From contig JAWKHL010000001.1 in assembly GCA_041394845.1 (NCBI GenBank), forward strand, positions 682,001-746,000: a DNA stretch of 64,000 nt, read 5' to 3'. This document shows, one piece after another, positions 8,990 through 17,619 of this stretch. How positions within the stretch are numbered: the stretch's first letter is position 1; every line of letters starts with the position of its first letter. This DNA comes from JAHCHG01 sp041394845 (lineage in GTDB: Bacteria > Acidobacteriota > Blastocatellia > Pyrinomonadales > Pyrinomonadaceae). The notes under the pieces are model-generated. The model was given only the letters and a program-made list of their open reading frames with translations. It searched no databases and was not told the DNA's origin. The translations under genes and the position numbers were made by a program.

Positions 8990-10063
8990 TCAGCCGACGG
9001 CGTAATCGTCGCCGTAATATTTGCTGGTGATGGCGGTGTGAAATTTGATGGCCGAAACCGGATCGTATTTCGGCTCGCCGAGACCGGGAAGAACTTCGAG
9101 GATCTCGTCCTCCCAAACGTATACGGCCATCGGCAAAGAGATCCGGGGTTTTGCAAAAAGCGTCCTTTCCCCCGGTTTGCTGACCCGGTGAGTCGTCGAT
9201 GGCAGACGGTCGTTGGTGATCCTCTGCATATAATCCCCGGTGTTGAGAACGATCGAACCGCGGGGAGCGTTGAGCCGGATCCATTTGTTGTTGGCCCGGT
9301 TGAAGACCTGAAGCCCGTCAACGTTTTGGGCCGGCAGAAAAGTGAATAGATCGACGTCCTCGTGGCCGAGCATCCGGCCCGCTCCCGAGGCGTCATCTTC
9401 GGCGCTGATCGGCGGGTAATAGTTGAGCCGGAAACCGAAATTTGTGCCGGTTAATTTCTCATCGTAGAGGTGCGGGTCGCAATTCAAATAACGGAGGATG
9501 CTTTGCATTACGGGGAGGATAAGTTTTTCCTCCCGAAGGATGACCTGGCGGAAAACGGGTTCAAAACCCGTCCCCGGCCAGAAGTCCGATTCCCGGTAAT
9601 CCGCGTTTTCCGGCAGATCAAAAGCGCGGCGGCAAAAAACCCAGCCTTCGACCAGATCGGGATGGATCCGCGTCGTTTCCTTGATCGGAAAATATCCCTG
9701 ATTGACCGAACCGAACCTTTTGGCTTCGAATTCCATGCGTTCGGCCAAACCGGTCGTTTCGAAAATTTCAACGATCTTCTCCTCGGCCCGTTCGAAAATT
9801 TCGGGTTCGATCCCGTGGCCGGAAAGGATGGCGAAACCGATGCTCTCCAGAGCGCTTCCAAGCCGTTCGGCGAAAAGTTTCCGGCCCTCGTCGCCGCCGT
9901 TGAAAAACAGATCGAGATCGCAGGTTTTGATCTCGAATTCCTCGTCGAACTCTTCCAGATCGGCCGTTTCGACCAGCCGGTATTTCTGGTCCTTTTTCAC
10001 CCCGTCGTATTTACGGAAATCCTGATTCAACGCGAAAATGCCTTTTTCCTTTGCCGGTTCCAT
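8990..10063 (-). CDS. Isopenicillin-N-synthase-like 2OG-Fe(II) oxygenase
   Basis: 357 aa cytoplasmic non-haem iron dioxygenase of the IPNS/plant 2-oxoglutarate oxygenase family. An N-terminal DIOX_N-like region (AILSGHGIEPEIFERAEEK) precedes a double-stranded beta-helix core with the iron triad: H-x-D in GHEDVDLFTFL and the distal His in STTHRVSKPGERTL. The Arg of RTLFAKPRISLP may bind a co-substrate carboxylate. The substrate is unknown. AGAGGAGAG just upstream of ATG supports the start. It lies 9 nt downstream of the MscS gene and is probably in one operon with it. It converges on hutI with 1 bp between the stops. Confidence 0.85.
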   Translation of the reverse strand: MEPAKEKGIFALNQDFRKYDGVKKDQKYRLVETADLEEFDEEFEIKTCDLDLFFNGGDEGRKLFAERLGSALESIGFAILSGHGIEPEIFERAEEKIVEIFETTGLAERMEFEAKRFGSVNQGYFPIKETTRIHPDLVEGWVFCRRAFDLPENADYRESDFWPGTGFEPVFRQVILREEKLILPVMQSILRYLNCDPHLYDEKLTGTNFGFRLNYYPPISAEDDASGAGRMLGHEDVDLFTFLPAQNVDGLQVFNRANNKWIRLNAPRGSIVLNTGDYMQRITNDRLPSTTHRVSKPGERTLFAKPRISLPMAVYVWEDEILEVLPGLGEPKYDPVSAIKFHTAITSKYYGDDYAVG

Positions 10064-10072
10064 ATCTCTCCT

Positions 10073-11161
10073 CTATTTGCCCTCCGGGGATTTGCCGGGC
10101 ATCCGTTTGATGACGATCTCCCTTTGCGGGAAGGGAATCTCGATCCCCTCGGCCATAAAAGCTTTATATACCTGACGATGGAGTTCGTGCAAGACGCGGC
10201 CCCGCAAAACCGGTTTTTCGACCCAGCACAAAAGTTCGTAAACCAGACTCGAGTCGCCGAAATCCCGGAAACGAACCCGCGGTGTCGGAAGCTGGCAGAC
10301 CTCGGTGTGATCGCGGGCGGCCTTTAACAAAACCTCTTCGACCCGGTCGATGTCGCTCCCGTAGGCGACCCCGATCTTGACCCGGATCCGGAATTTTTCG
10401 TGCGGTCCGCCCGATTCGTTGATGATCTTGGTCGTGGCCAGCATTCCGTTGGGGATCGTTATCTCGACGTCGTCGCGGGTCAAGATCCTCGTACTGCGAA
10501 CGCCTATCTGCGAGATGACCCCGCGTTCGCCGGAATCGAGATTGATAAAATCCCCGACCTTGAAGGGTTTGTCGGCGAAGATCGTGATCCCGCCGAAAAT
10601 GTTGGCCAATGTGTCCTTGGCGGCGAAACTGACGGCCAGACCGATGATTCCGGCGGAGGCGATCCAGGCGGTGATGTTGATCTGCCAGATCAGAAAAATG
10701 ACGTAAACCGAGAGGGCGACAAAGACCAGCGTGACCGAATTGAGCAGAAGCGGTTTGGTGGCCGAGGTGACGAACCGGAAATTGGTCTCGTTGCCTTCGA
10801 GTTCGTCCAGCGTCAGTTTCGTCAGTTTGAGCGAAAACCGGAACCAGACCAATGTTCCGATGGTTTGCAGGGCGTGCAAAGTGATGATCGTCACCCGTTC
10901 GCGGAGATCGAGTTCGTTGGTGGCGATTCCCAGCCCGAAAAGCAAAACGGTCAGGAATATCGGGCGGTGGAGAAGCTGGAGGATCCGGTCGTCGTATTTG
11001 GACTTGGTTTTTTTGACCAGCCCGGAAAGAAAACCGGTTATCACCCAATCGACCGCTTTTCCCAAAAAGAAAAAAGCGACGATGATCAGGATCGCCCTCA
11101 GCCACGGATAGGGACCGAGCCAAAGCAGGTAATCGTGGATTCTGGAAAGGAAATTTCCCAT
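10073..11161 (-). CDS. MscS-family mechanosensitive ion channel
   Basis: 362 aa inner-membrane protein with four or five hydrophobic segments in the first half (for example AILIIVAFFFLGKAVDWVI), then the pore-lining helix and beta domain of small-conductance mechanosensitive channels (AGIIGLAVSFAAKDTLAN, followed by the IFADKPFKVGDFI motif). The C-terminal cytoplasmic domain (RVKIGVAYGSDIDRVEEVL) completes the family architecture. Its role is solute efflux on hypo-osmotic shock. The downstream 2OG oxygenase follows after 9 nt. Confidence 0.92.
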   Translation of the reverse strand: MGNFLSRIHDYLLWLGPYPWLRAILIIVAFFFLGKAVDWVITGFLSGLVKKTKSKYDDRILQLLHRPIFLTVLLFGLGIATNELDLRERVTIITLHALQTIGTLVWFRFSLKLTKLTLDELEGNETNFRFVTSATKPLLLNSVTLVFVALSVYVIFLIWQINITAWIASAGIIGLAVSFAAKDTLANIFGGITIFADKPFKVGDFINLDSGERGVISQIGVRSTRILTRDDVEITIPNGMLATTKIINESGGPHEKFRIRVKIGVAYGSDIDRVEEVLLKAARDHTEVCQLPTPRVRFRDFGDSSLVYELLCWVEKPVLRGRVLHELHRQVYKAFMAEGIEIPFPQREIVIKRMPGKSPEGK

Positions 11162-11167
11162 GTTATT

Positions 11168-11212
11168 TATTACAATTTGTAGTTAATCGTTAGTTGATAA
11201 TTGTTAATTGTA
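11168..11212. repeat. Short AT-rich heptamer-like tract (GTTAATT family)
   Basis: Degenerate 7-bp units related to AGTTAAT/TGTTAAT/TGATAAT follow each other over about 45 bp just upstream of the MscS start. It is weaker than the other repeat families, but has the same period. Confidence 0.45.
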
Positions 11213-11299
11213 AAACCAAGTCTTGTATTTTTAACTGGTTAGACATTTTTTTGAGTCTAATTTTGTTCGACCACTTATAATCCAAGTTTTTTTATTTTT

Positions 11300-11383
11300 A
11301 GCCACAGTGGGCACCGAGAACTCAGAGAAAAATAGTTTGATCGACAAAAACCCCCCTCGGTGTTCTCGGTGATCTCTGTGGCT
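11300..11383. repeat. Long inverted repeat with AGCCACAG ends
   Basis: The left arm starts AGCCACAG (11300-11307) and contains CACCGAGAAC. The right arm is its imperfect reverse complement ending CTGTGGCT (11376-11383). About 28 bp of arm pair, with a few mismatches, around a loop of about 28 nt. The arms are built from degenerate heptamers (CACCGAG, AACTCAG/AACACCG). It may be a non-autonomous repeat element. Confidence 0.75.
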
Positions 11384-11556
11384 GAAATAAATTGTTAATA
11401 AATTTTGATCACACAGTATTTATTAATGGCCGTTTGCAAATTTACGGCGAATCATATATCAATTTCTTCGTCCGGTCAGATTCGGAGCTCCTGAATAAAA
11501 TTCCGCCGACCCGACATTTTTAACACAAAAGAATTTAAACGGAAAACGCGCTTTTT

Positions 11557-13137
11557 ATGGAACAGGTAATTTTAGACGGTCGGGGTCTGACCTTCGAAGA
11601 GGTCATCGCCGTCGCTTTCGGCGAACCGGGAAAGCCCCGGGTTTCGCTTTCGGATGATGCGCGTCGGCGGGTCGAAAGATCGGCACGGGCGGTTCGGATC
11701 CTGCTCGAACGCGGTGAGATAGCTTACGGGATCACCACCGGTTTCGGGGCGTTCAAGGACAAGATCATCTCGCCCGAAGAGGTCGAGCGCCTGCAGAAAA
11801 ACATCGTTATGAGCCACGCCGTCGGGGTCGGAAAACCGTTTAATACCGCCACCACCCGGGCCATTATGCTGATCCGCGCCAACACTTTGGCGAGCGGTTT
11901 TTCCGGCATCCGCCCGGAAACGCTCGATCTTTTGATCGAACTGTTAAACCGCGGAATTCACCCGCTCATCCCGGAAAAGGGAAGTCTCGGGGCGAGCGGC
12001 GATCTGGCCCCGCTGGCCCACATGGCCTGCGTCCTCATCGGAGAAGGGCGGGCCGAGTTTGAAGGCGAGGTTTTGGGATCTCTCGATGCCTTACGAAAAG
12101 CCGAACTGACCCCGGTCAGACTGGCGGCCAAAGAGGGGTTGGCCCTGACCAACGGCACGACCGTGATGACGGCCGTCGGACTGCTGGAAACCTGGCGGGC
12201 CAAACGTCTGGCCGAGATCGCCGATATTTCGGGTTGTCTGAGCCTTGAAGCATTGCACGGGACGGTTCTGGCGTTTGACGAAAGAATCCACGCCCTGCGG
12301 CCCCATCCGAGACAGATCCAGTGCGCCGCCAATCTGCGGGATATTCTCGAAGGGAGCGAATTCGTCCGGGAATTCAACCCCTCGAACGTGCAGGACGCCT
12401 ACACCTTGCGCTGTATCCCGCAGGTTCACGGAGCCTGCCGCGATGCGGTCGCTTACGCCGAATGGGTGGTCAATATCGAACTCAACGCCGTCACCGACAA
12501 CCCGCTGATCTTTATCGGATCGGACGAAGATGACGAGGCAGTCGATTCGGAAAAGGATTTGATCAAAATGTCCGATCCGAAGATCGAGGTCCTCTCCGGC
12601 GGGAATTTTCACGGGGAACCGCTGGCGCTCTCAATGGATTATCTGGCCATTGCGCTGAGCGAACTCGGAAACATCTCCGAAAGACGTTTGATGCGGCTGA
12701 CGGATGAGGCTTCAAACTCTCATGTCCTTCCGGCTTTTTTGACCGAAAAAGGCGGTCTCAACTCCGGGTTTATGATCGTCCAGTACACGGCGGCCGCCCT
12801 CGCCACCGAAAACAAGGTTTTATCTCACCCGGCCAGCGTCGATACCATTCCCAGTTCGGCCAACGTCGAGGATCACGTATCGATGGGCGTTACTTCGGTC
12901 TTGAAACTGCGGCAAATTTCCGAAAACCTCGAACAGATCCTGGCGCTTGAATTGTTCAGCGCCGCCCAGGCCATTGATTTTCGGAAAAAGGAGATCGGTT
13001 CCGACAAAAGGCTGGGCAAAAAGACCCGGCCGGTTTACGATCTGATCAGAGAAAAAGTGCCGTTTATCGAAGAGGACACGGTGATGTTCCCCCATATCGA
13101 GGCGGTCAGAGGATTGTTGGATCGGATCGGGGTTTGA
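11557..13137 (+). CDS. hutH: Histidine ammonia-lyase
   Basis: 526 aa. It deaminates L-histidine to trans-urocanate, the first step of histidine catabolism. The Ala146-Ser147-Gly148 triad (GSLGASGDLAPLAHM), which cyclises to the MIO cofactor, is present, as are the N-terminal YGITTGFGAF loop, QDAYTLRC and SGGNFHGEP motifs. Length is slightly above the usual ~510 aa because of an acidic insertion of about 24 residues (GSDEDDEAVDSEKD) before the SGGNFHGEP motif. A strong bidirectional terminator follows at 13166. It belongs with hutI, although two minus-strand genes separate them. Confidence 0.95.
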   Translation: MEQVILDGRGLTFEEVIAVAFGEPGKPRVSLSDDARRRVERSARAVRILLERGEIAYGITTGFGAFKDKIISPEEVERLQKNIVMSHAVGVGKPFNTATTRAIMLIRANTLASGFSGIRPETLDLLIELLNRGIHPLIPEKGSLGASGDLAPLAHMACVLIGEGRAEFEGEVLGSLDALRKAELTPVRLAAKEGLALTNGTTVMTAVGLLETWRAKRLAEIADISGCLSLEALHGTVLAFDERIHALRPHPRQIQCAANLRDILEGSEFVREFNPSNVQDAYTLRCIPQVHGACRDAVAYAEWVVNIELNAVTDNPLIFIGSDEDDEAVDSEKDLIKMSDPKIEVLSGGNFHGEPLALSMDYLAIALSELGNISERRLMRLTDEASNSHVLPAFLTEKGGLNSGFMIVQYTAAALATENKVLSHPASVDTIPSSANVEDHVSMGVTSVLKLRQISENLEQILALELFSAAQAIDFRKKEIGSDKRLGKKTRPVYDLIREKVPFIEEDTVMFPHIEAVRGLLDRIGV

Positions 13138-13165
13138 GAAAAAAAGTTTCGGGCCGCGAAAAAAA

Positions 13166-13206
13166 GGAGCCGGGAGTGAAATTTTTCACTCCCGGCTCCT
13201 TTTTTC
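13166..13206. terminator. Bidirectional intrinsic terminator
   Basis: A perfect 16-bp stem (13166-13181 with 13184-13199) is flanked by A-rich sequence on the left and TTTTTTT on the right. It ends hutH on the + strand and the M36 peptidase on the - strand. Confidence 0.9.
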
Positions 13207-13227
13207 GCTCGGAAAACGGTTTTCCGA

Positions 13228-16200
13228 TCAGGGGAGCAGTAGTTGAGAGGTAACGACCCCGGTCAGCGGATTGACCGTAAATCTGACCAGACCGGAATCT
13301 TCGTTGGTATCGTACGGATCGAGACCGCCGTCTCCGCCCGAGGTTCGGGTCCCGGCGTTTTCGTTGGGCGAACCTTCCGGGAGGATCTGATTGCTGACGA
13401 TGGTAAAGTCGGCCGGGCCGTTGGTAAAGCCCATCACCCGCAGAATATAGGTCGTGTTCGGCTGGACGGCCGAGGAGACGAATTCGTTGGCGTCGGCGTT
13501 GCCGGAACTCGAAAGCACCTGACCGTCAACCGTCCTCAGTTCGAAATCGAGATCGATCGCGGCGGTTGAACTCAAGGTCGCTTCGAGCGATAAGGCATCG
13601 TCTTTGGTTACGATCTCCACCTCGTCCCAGGTGATTCCCCGGAAGGTCGGATTGCCCCAGGTCAGACTCGATCCCGTCGTTGCGGACGGTTCACCGCCAA
13701 CCAAAGTTCCGGTCCTGGTTTCCGAGAAGATCGAATTGACGGTCGGTGCCGGCGGATCGCTGGTTCCGTCGTCGTCCTGAGAGCCGTTTCCGCCGGTCGA
13801 ACGGACGTAGGTGTTGGCGTAGATCCGGGCTTTGAAACTGAAGAGCCGGCTTTGCGGGTCGTTGAATTCGATCCGTTTGGCGCCTGAGGTTGCGCCGAGC
13901 GGCAGGCTTTGATTGTAGATGAACGTATCGCCCCCCGAATCGGCATTTCGAACCGAAACGGTCGGATCGGAAATGCTGACGATCTTGAATTCGATCGGAT
14001 CGTAGATGGTTTTTTCCGAACCGCCGGCTCCCCGGGCGTTGGTCAGAGAGTTGTCAAAGGCGAAGACCCCGTCCTGAAACGAAACGTTCGAGATGGCCGC
14101 ATCCACCGCCTTGGTTACGTCCTTGCGGGCGATTACCGGCGAACCGGTTCCGGAAAAATCCGAAAAACCGAGTTGTCCGTTGGACGCGACGGCGATCGCG
14201 CGGACGACGTAATCGTAATCGAAAGGATCATCCAGACCTTCGGGAGCGAAGACCTCGTGGATGGCGCCCTTGTCTTCGTAAGCCGTCAGATTGCCGTCGA
14301 CATAATCGATGTGGCGGAAACCGGTGGTCGATGAATCGCCGTCGTTGTAGGCGCGGATGCCGTTCGGCTCGCGCTGGTTTTCAAAACCCTGGCGGCGTCT
14401 TAAAACCTCGTAAGCGACAGCGCCTCCGACCGGATCCCAGGTGATTTGATTGGTCCGGGCGGAAGCCGGCGCCACCCGGACGTGTCCGGGAACTGCCGGG
14501 GCAACCTGGGCGCCCGCATATGGCGTTACCTGAGTGGAGATGGTCGCCCGCCCGGCGGAAAATTCCAGAGCGTTGACGCCGAGTTCGTGGGCGGCGAAGA
14601 TCCTTTCGATCAAAGCCCGGTGTTTGCCGGGAGATTTCGGGTCGGCGGAATTGCTCGGATAAAGCATCTGGTCGGCGATGATCATGGCGTCGCGGGATTT
14701 GACCATCGTGTCCGGTGAGACGGTTCCGAGGATGTACATCGAACCGAGGAACTGGCGTTCGAAGATCTCGGTTCCCTTGGAAATGCTTTTTTGAGCCAGC
14801 CCGTCTTTCGGCTGGGGCCGTTTGTAGGTCGTATTTTCGGGATACATCCGGTTGAGCATTTCGCGGATGTCCCACATCGTCGACATGTAGATCTCGCCGT
14901 CGTAATGCTCCTCGAAATCCGGCGCTCCGTCCTGGATAAGCGTGGCGATGTCGGAATATTTCAAGGTCGATTCGGCGCTCCGGATGTAGGCGACGGCATC
15001 CGGGTCGAGACCGCGGGAACGGCGCAGATCGCGATACCCTTTGGCGTTGACGACGTAATCGCCGAGGGAGACGTTGTCGGTAATGGTAAAAGCCCACATA
15101 TCAGCCTGACCTTCGTTAAGCGCTCCGCCTTCGATTCCCTCCAGACCGGCGATCGGACTGGTGATGGCGTGCATTCCCTCGTGATAGGGAACCGTTCCCT
15201 CCAAAGCCAGATCGTTAAAGTAAAAACCGTGTCCGTACTGGGTCGGGTTGACGACGACCGGGGATTTGGTTCCGGTAATCGATTCGATCAGACTGGTTAC
15301 GTTAAGGGCAAAGGCGTTGTCCATGCCGAGGGCCTTTTGAGCAAAATCGGGATCGGTCGGATCGGGGATGTTGCCCCCGGCCACATCCAGCGCCAGATAA
15401 AAATTGGGAAGATGAACCGTTCCCGGCAGAGGCACCGTTTTGTTGGGATAATCGTCGGGGAAACTGCCCTCTGAGCCGAAGGTTCCGGGATCGCCCGCGA
15501 CGTGCAGGTAATCGACGTATTCGACCAGATAGGTGATAAAGAAAAAGGCGTTTATCTCGTCCTGGTGTTCGGCCGGTTCGGCAAATTGATCCTGTTCGTT
15601 GGTCCGGGCTTCAAGGGCGGTCGGGTTGTCCTGACGAAAATGCCAGGTTCCGAGCGCCGCCTGGGCGAACGGTTGTTTGGTCGGCAGAGCGTTGTTGATA
15701 AGCGCGTGGGTTCCCGTCAAAGTTCCGTTGATTCCGGTAGCGACGTTGGATTGATGAAATTTTCGCAAATTGACCCTTTCCTGACCGCAGGGAATTCCGT
15801 TGCAGTCGCTGATGATGCCCTGATCCTTGAGTTCATCGGTGATGGTCGGGTATTTCGGGTAAACGTCCGCCGTCAACGGAAGGACTCCCGGAGAAGGAAG
15901 GTTCGGAATTTGGGGAAGTTGAAAATTCACGAAATCCTTCCTTTCGATCGTTTCTCCGGTTTGGGCATCGACCGACACAAGATACAAACCGAAAGGATTG
16001 GCTGAAAATTTGGCGACTTTCCAGACAAGTTTGTAGCCGTCGGCGGTGGGATAGATTCCGAGCTGGGGTTGAAGGTTTTGGACCGCGCCGAGTTGTTCTC
16101 CGAGGATCCCGAGGGCCGGGGCCAGCAGATCGGAGACCTCGGAAGGCAGATTGACCTGAAATTGCCCGAGATCGCCCTCGGCGAATTGTTTGGCCTGAGT

Positions 16201-16809
16201 CGCCGAGATGCCGGGATTCGTATCGACGCTGATATTGCGGAAAAAAGGACCCGAGGCCATGATCACCTGATTGTCCTTGTTCAGGACCAGACCGATCCCG
16301 CCGTCTTTGACCGGAATCCCGTTGAACGTTTGCTGAAACCGGAGCAGATTTCCGCCGAGCGCTTTGCGCTGACTGAAAAGTCTCAGATCCGAAAGATCGG
16401 AAACGCCGAAAAGCCCGGAGTTCTGAGCGATGAATGCGCGTCCGGCTTCCTCGGGCGATCCGCTGAAACTCTGGCTGGCAAAATCGTAAATGACATCGGG
16501 CGATCCGCCGAAATCGTTCCACCGAACCTGCATATTGGGCGAATTGGTCGCCGTTTTCAACTGATCGAGGGCGGCCAGTTGGGTTCCGGTCTGCTGACGC
16601 AGGTTTTGCAGATTGCGCGAAAGATTGTAATCAAAATCCGGTGCGCTTCGCTGGTACATGTTATTCAAAACCGTATCGACCGAAGGCGCGGCCTCGGTTC
16701 GAACCGAGGGAATCCAGTAAACGGCGGCTATAAAAAGCCCCCAAACAATAAAAGTAATCGTCAATCTAAAAAAGTTGTTTTCTTTGTTAGCGTTCAAAAA
16801 GGTTTTCAT
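13228..16809 (-). CDS. Secreted M36 (fungalysin-like) metallopeptidase
   Basis: 1193 aa exported zinc protease. A signal peptide or anchor (about residues 1-40) is followed by an FTP/PepSY-like propeptide region, then the catalytic domain with H543-E-G-M-H547 and the downstream glutamate motif GGALNEGQADMWAF. A fibronectin-III-like segment (about residues 770-880) and a pre-peptidase C-terminal-type domain (IDLDFELRTVDGQVLSSSG) follow. Likely role: extracellular protein degradation. ATG 16809 is chosen because GGAGGAG lies 9 nt upstream; a TTG 18 nt earlier overlaps that site. Directly upstream lies a SARP-type promoter (16868-16900) and a long structured leader, which suggests control by the SARP regulator encoded upstream on the same strand. 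Confidence 0.88.
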   Translation of the reverse strand: MKTFLNANKENNFFRLTITFIVWGLFIAAVYWIPSVRTEAAPSVDTVLNNMYQRSAPDFDYNLSRNLQNLRQQTGTQLAALDQLKTATNSPNMQVRWNDFGGSPDVIYDFASQSFSGSPEEAGRAFIAQNSGLFGVSDLSDLRLFSQRKALGGNLLRFQQTFNGIPVKDGGIGLVLNKDNQVIMASGPFFRNISVDTNPGISATQAKQFAEGDLGQFQVNLPSEVSDLLAPALGILGEQLGAVQNLQPQLGIYPTADGYKLVWKVAKFSANPFGLYLVSVDAQTGETIERKDFVNFQLPQIPNLPSPGVLPLTADVYPKYPTITDELKDQGIISDCNGIPCGQERVNLRKFHQSNVATGINGTLTGTHALINNALPTKQPFAQAALGTWHFRQDNPTALEARTNEQDQFAEPAEHQDEINAFFFITYLVEYVDYLHVAGDPGTFGSEGSFPDDYPNKTVPLPGTVHLPNFYLALDVAGGNIPDPTDPDFAQKALGMDNAFALNVTSLIESITGTKSPVVVNPTQYGHGFYFNDLALEGTVPYHEGMHAITSPIAGLEGIEGGALNEGQADMWAFTITDNVSLGDYVVNAKGYRDLRRSRGLDPDAVAYIRSAESTLKYSDIATLIQDGAPDFEEHYDGEIYMSTMWDIREMLNRMYPENTTYKRPQPKDGLAQKSISKGTEIFERQFLGSMYILGTVSPDTMVKSRDAMIIADQMLYPSNSADPKSPGKHRALIERIFAAHELGVNALEFSAGRATISTQVTPYAGAQVAPAVPGHVRVAPASARTNQITWDPVGGAVAYEVLRRRQGFENQREPNGIRAYNDGDSSTTGFRHIDYVDGNLTAYEDKGAIHEVFAPEGLDDPFDYDYVVRAIAVASNGQLGFSDFSGTGSPVIARKDVTKAVDAAISNVSFQDGVFAFDNSLTNARGAGGSEKTIYDPIEFKIVSISDPTVSVRNADSGGDTFIYNQSLPLGATSGAKRIEFNDPQSRLFSFKARIYANTYVRSTGGNGSQDDDGTSDPPAPTVNSIFSETRTGTLVGGEPSATTGSSLTWGNPTFRGITWDEVEIVTKDDALSLEATLSSTAAIDLDFELRTVDGQVLSSSGNADANEFVSSAVQPNTTYILRVMGFTNGPADFTIVSNQILPEGSPNENAGTRTSGGDGGLDPYDTNEDSGLVRFTVNPLTGVVTSQLLLP

Positions 16810-16867
16810 CAATCCGATCTCCTCCAAAAATTTTCATTACAAAAAAGCTGTTTTCGATATGTCCTTG

Positions 16868-16900
16868 AATTTAACGGTTGATACTTGAGAAAGACTTGAT
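16868..16900 (-). promoter_or_regulatory. SARP-type promoter of the M36 peptidase
   Basis: Read on the minus strand: ATCAAGT (16900-16894), 4 nt, CTCAAGT (16889-16883), 9 nt, then TAAATT (16873-16868) as -10 box. The heptamer pair takes the place of a -35 box, as in known SARP-controlled promoters. A start site near 16861 gives a leader of about 50 nt with a strong GGAGGAG site. Confidence 0.6.
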
Positions 16901-16917
16901 TGGGAAAGGGCGGGAAT

Positions 16918-16935
16918 CCTTGAGGTTGACTTGAG
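16918..16935 (-). promoter_or_regulatory. Additional SARP heptamer pair without -10 box
   Basis: Minus strand CTCAAGT (16935-16929), 4 nt, CTCAAGG (16924-16918). It lies upstream of the peptidase promoter with the same 11-bp period, but is not followed by a -10-like hexamer at 9 nt. It may be an accessory binding site. Confidence 0.5.
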
Positions 16936-16982
16936 AAAAAAAAAGGAGCGGCGTTTGAAACCCTACAATCAAACACCGCTCC
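16936..16982 (-). terminator. Intrinsic terminator formed by hairpin A1
   Basis: On the minus strand the 13-bp stem with one mismatch (16982-16969 with 16958-16945) is followed by nine T residues (16944-16936). It would end transcripts started at the 17486 promoter before the peptidase gene. Confidence 0.7.
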
Positions 16983-17402
16983 TCACATTCGCTCACTGCC
17001 CCCCAATGAGCGAATCTTAAAATTTTTTTCCTATTTTAAGGTGCGGAAAATAGAACCCTACAACTACCCTCCGCACCGTTTGTTCGCTCACACTCACGAT
17101 GCGAACGAAACCGTTCGGGAAATTGCAATTTTCAAAAAAGAAGGATAAAAGGGACGAAAAGAAAATCTTTCCCAAAATTTTCTAAGGGTTTGGGAACCGA
17201 ACCTAAACGGTTCCCAAACCATGCAATCACCCGCTACCCCCATAACAGGTGAATGAACTGAAATGTTTCAAACCGAGGGCCAGGACCGTCGGGGTGCCGG
17301 AAGCGGGAAAAATCCAAATTTGCCAAACCGTTGGATCGACAAAAAGGCTCAACGGAAAAGGAGTTTCGGGCGAAAAAAGGATTTTAACCTTCCCGGCCTC
17401 TT

Positions 17403-17422
17403 CCAACTAAAGGTTTAGTTGG
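17403..17422. repeat. Short perfect palindrome
   Basis: CCAACTAAA (17403-17411) and TTTAGTTGG (17414-17422) form a 9-bp stem with a 2-nt gap, near the 5' end of the predicted RNA. A dimeric protein could bind it as an operator. Confidence 0.4.
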
Positions 17423-17468
17423 TTTGAACCTACATAAATCCGGTAATTCAAATAACCCTGGACCAATT

Positions 17469-17518
17469 CCTCAAGTCTGGAATCGATTATAGATTTCAAG
17501 ACTTGAGGTAAACTTGAG
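17469..17518 (-). promoter_or_regulatory. SARP-type promoter with consensus TATAAT
   Basis: Minus strand: CTCAAGT (17518-17512), 4 nt, CTCAAGT (17507-17501), 9 nt, TATAAT (17491-17486). It is the best of the four sites. An inverted copy of the heptamer (CTCAAGT on the + strand at 17471-17477) lies at the expected start site, so a third bound molecule could block initiation. Predicted start near 17479. Confidence 0.65.
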
Positions 17519-17619
17519 TTTCGTCAAAAAACGAAGAATTTTTTGGTTTTTTCGGGGTTTTTCCGACATTTTGACGGGAAGGAAGAACGGGAGAAGAAAG
17601 TTTTCCGGAGAAAAAAAGG

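Larger units (their letters stand above)
11162..11556. other. Intergenic region with two repeat elements
   Basis: This 395-bp AT-rich gap lies between divergent genes (MscS and hutH). It holds a GTTAAT-type heptamer tract (11168-11212) and a long inverted repeat (11300-11383). The rest, about 11384-11556, has no recognisable gene or strong promoter match. Confidence 0.6.
16936..17479 (-). ncRNA. Predicted non-coding RNA with three tandem two-hairpin modules
   Basis: Predicted from promoter to terminator; no homologue is recognised. Each module has hairpin A and hairpin B. A1 (16945-16982), A2 (17040-17077) and A3 (17187-17220) have different stems, but the + strand loops are AACCCTACAA, AACCCTACAA and AACCTAAA. 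B1 (16987-17015), B2 (17078-17111) and B3 (17227-17252) also have different stems, with C-rich or AC-rich loops. On the minus-strand transcript the order is B3-A3-B2-A2-B1-A1, and A1 is followed by nine U. Stem changes that keep pairing (13 perfect bp in A3, 9 in B1) argue for selection on structure. It could be a free small RNA or a leader that attenuates read-through into the protease gene. Confidence 0.55.
16810..17619 (-). other. 810-bp structured leader region between SARP gene and M36 peptidase
   Basis: No protein gene is seen. It contains, in minus-strand order: a SARP-type promoter (17486-17518), a small palindrome (17403-17422), three tandem two-hairpin modules (17252-16945), an intrinsic terminator T-run (16944-16936), an extra pair of the same heptamers (16918-16935), and a second SARP-type promoter (16868-16900) next to the peptidase gene. 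Confidence 0.7.

Noticed and set aside
9470..10327. Long + strand frame opposite the 2OG oxygenase and MscS genes
   Set aside because: It is an antisense shadow; both minus-strand genes show clear conserved motifs and it has none.
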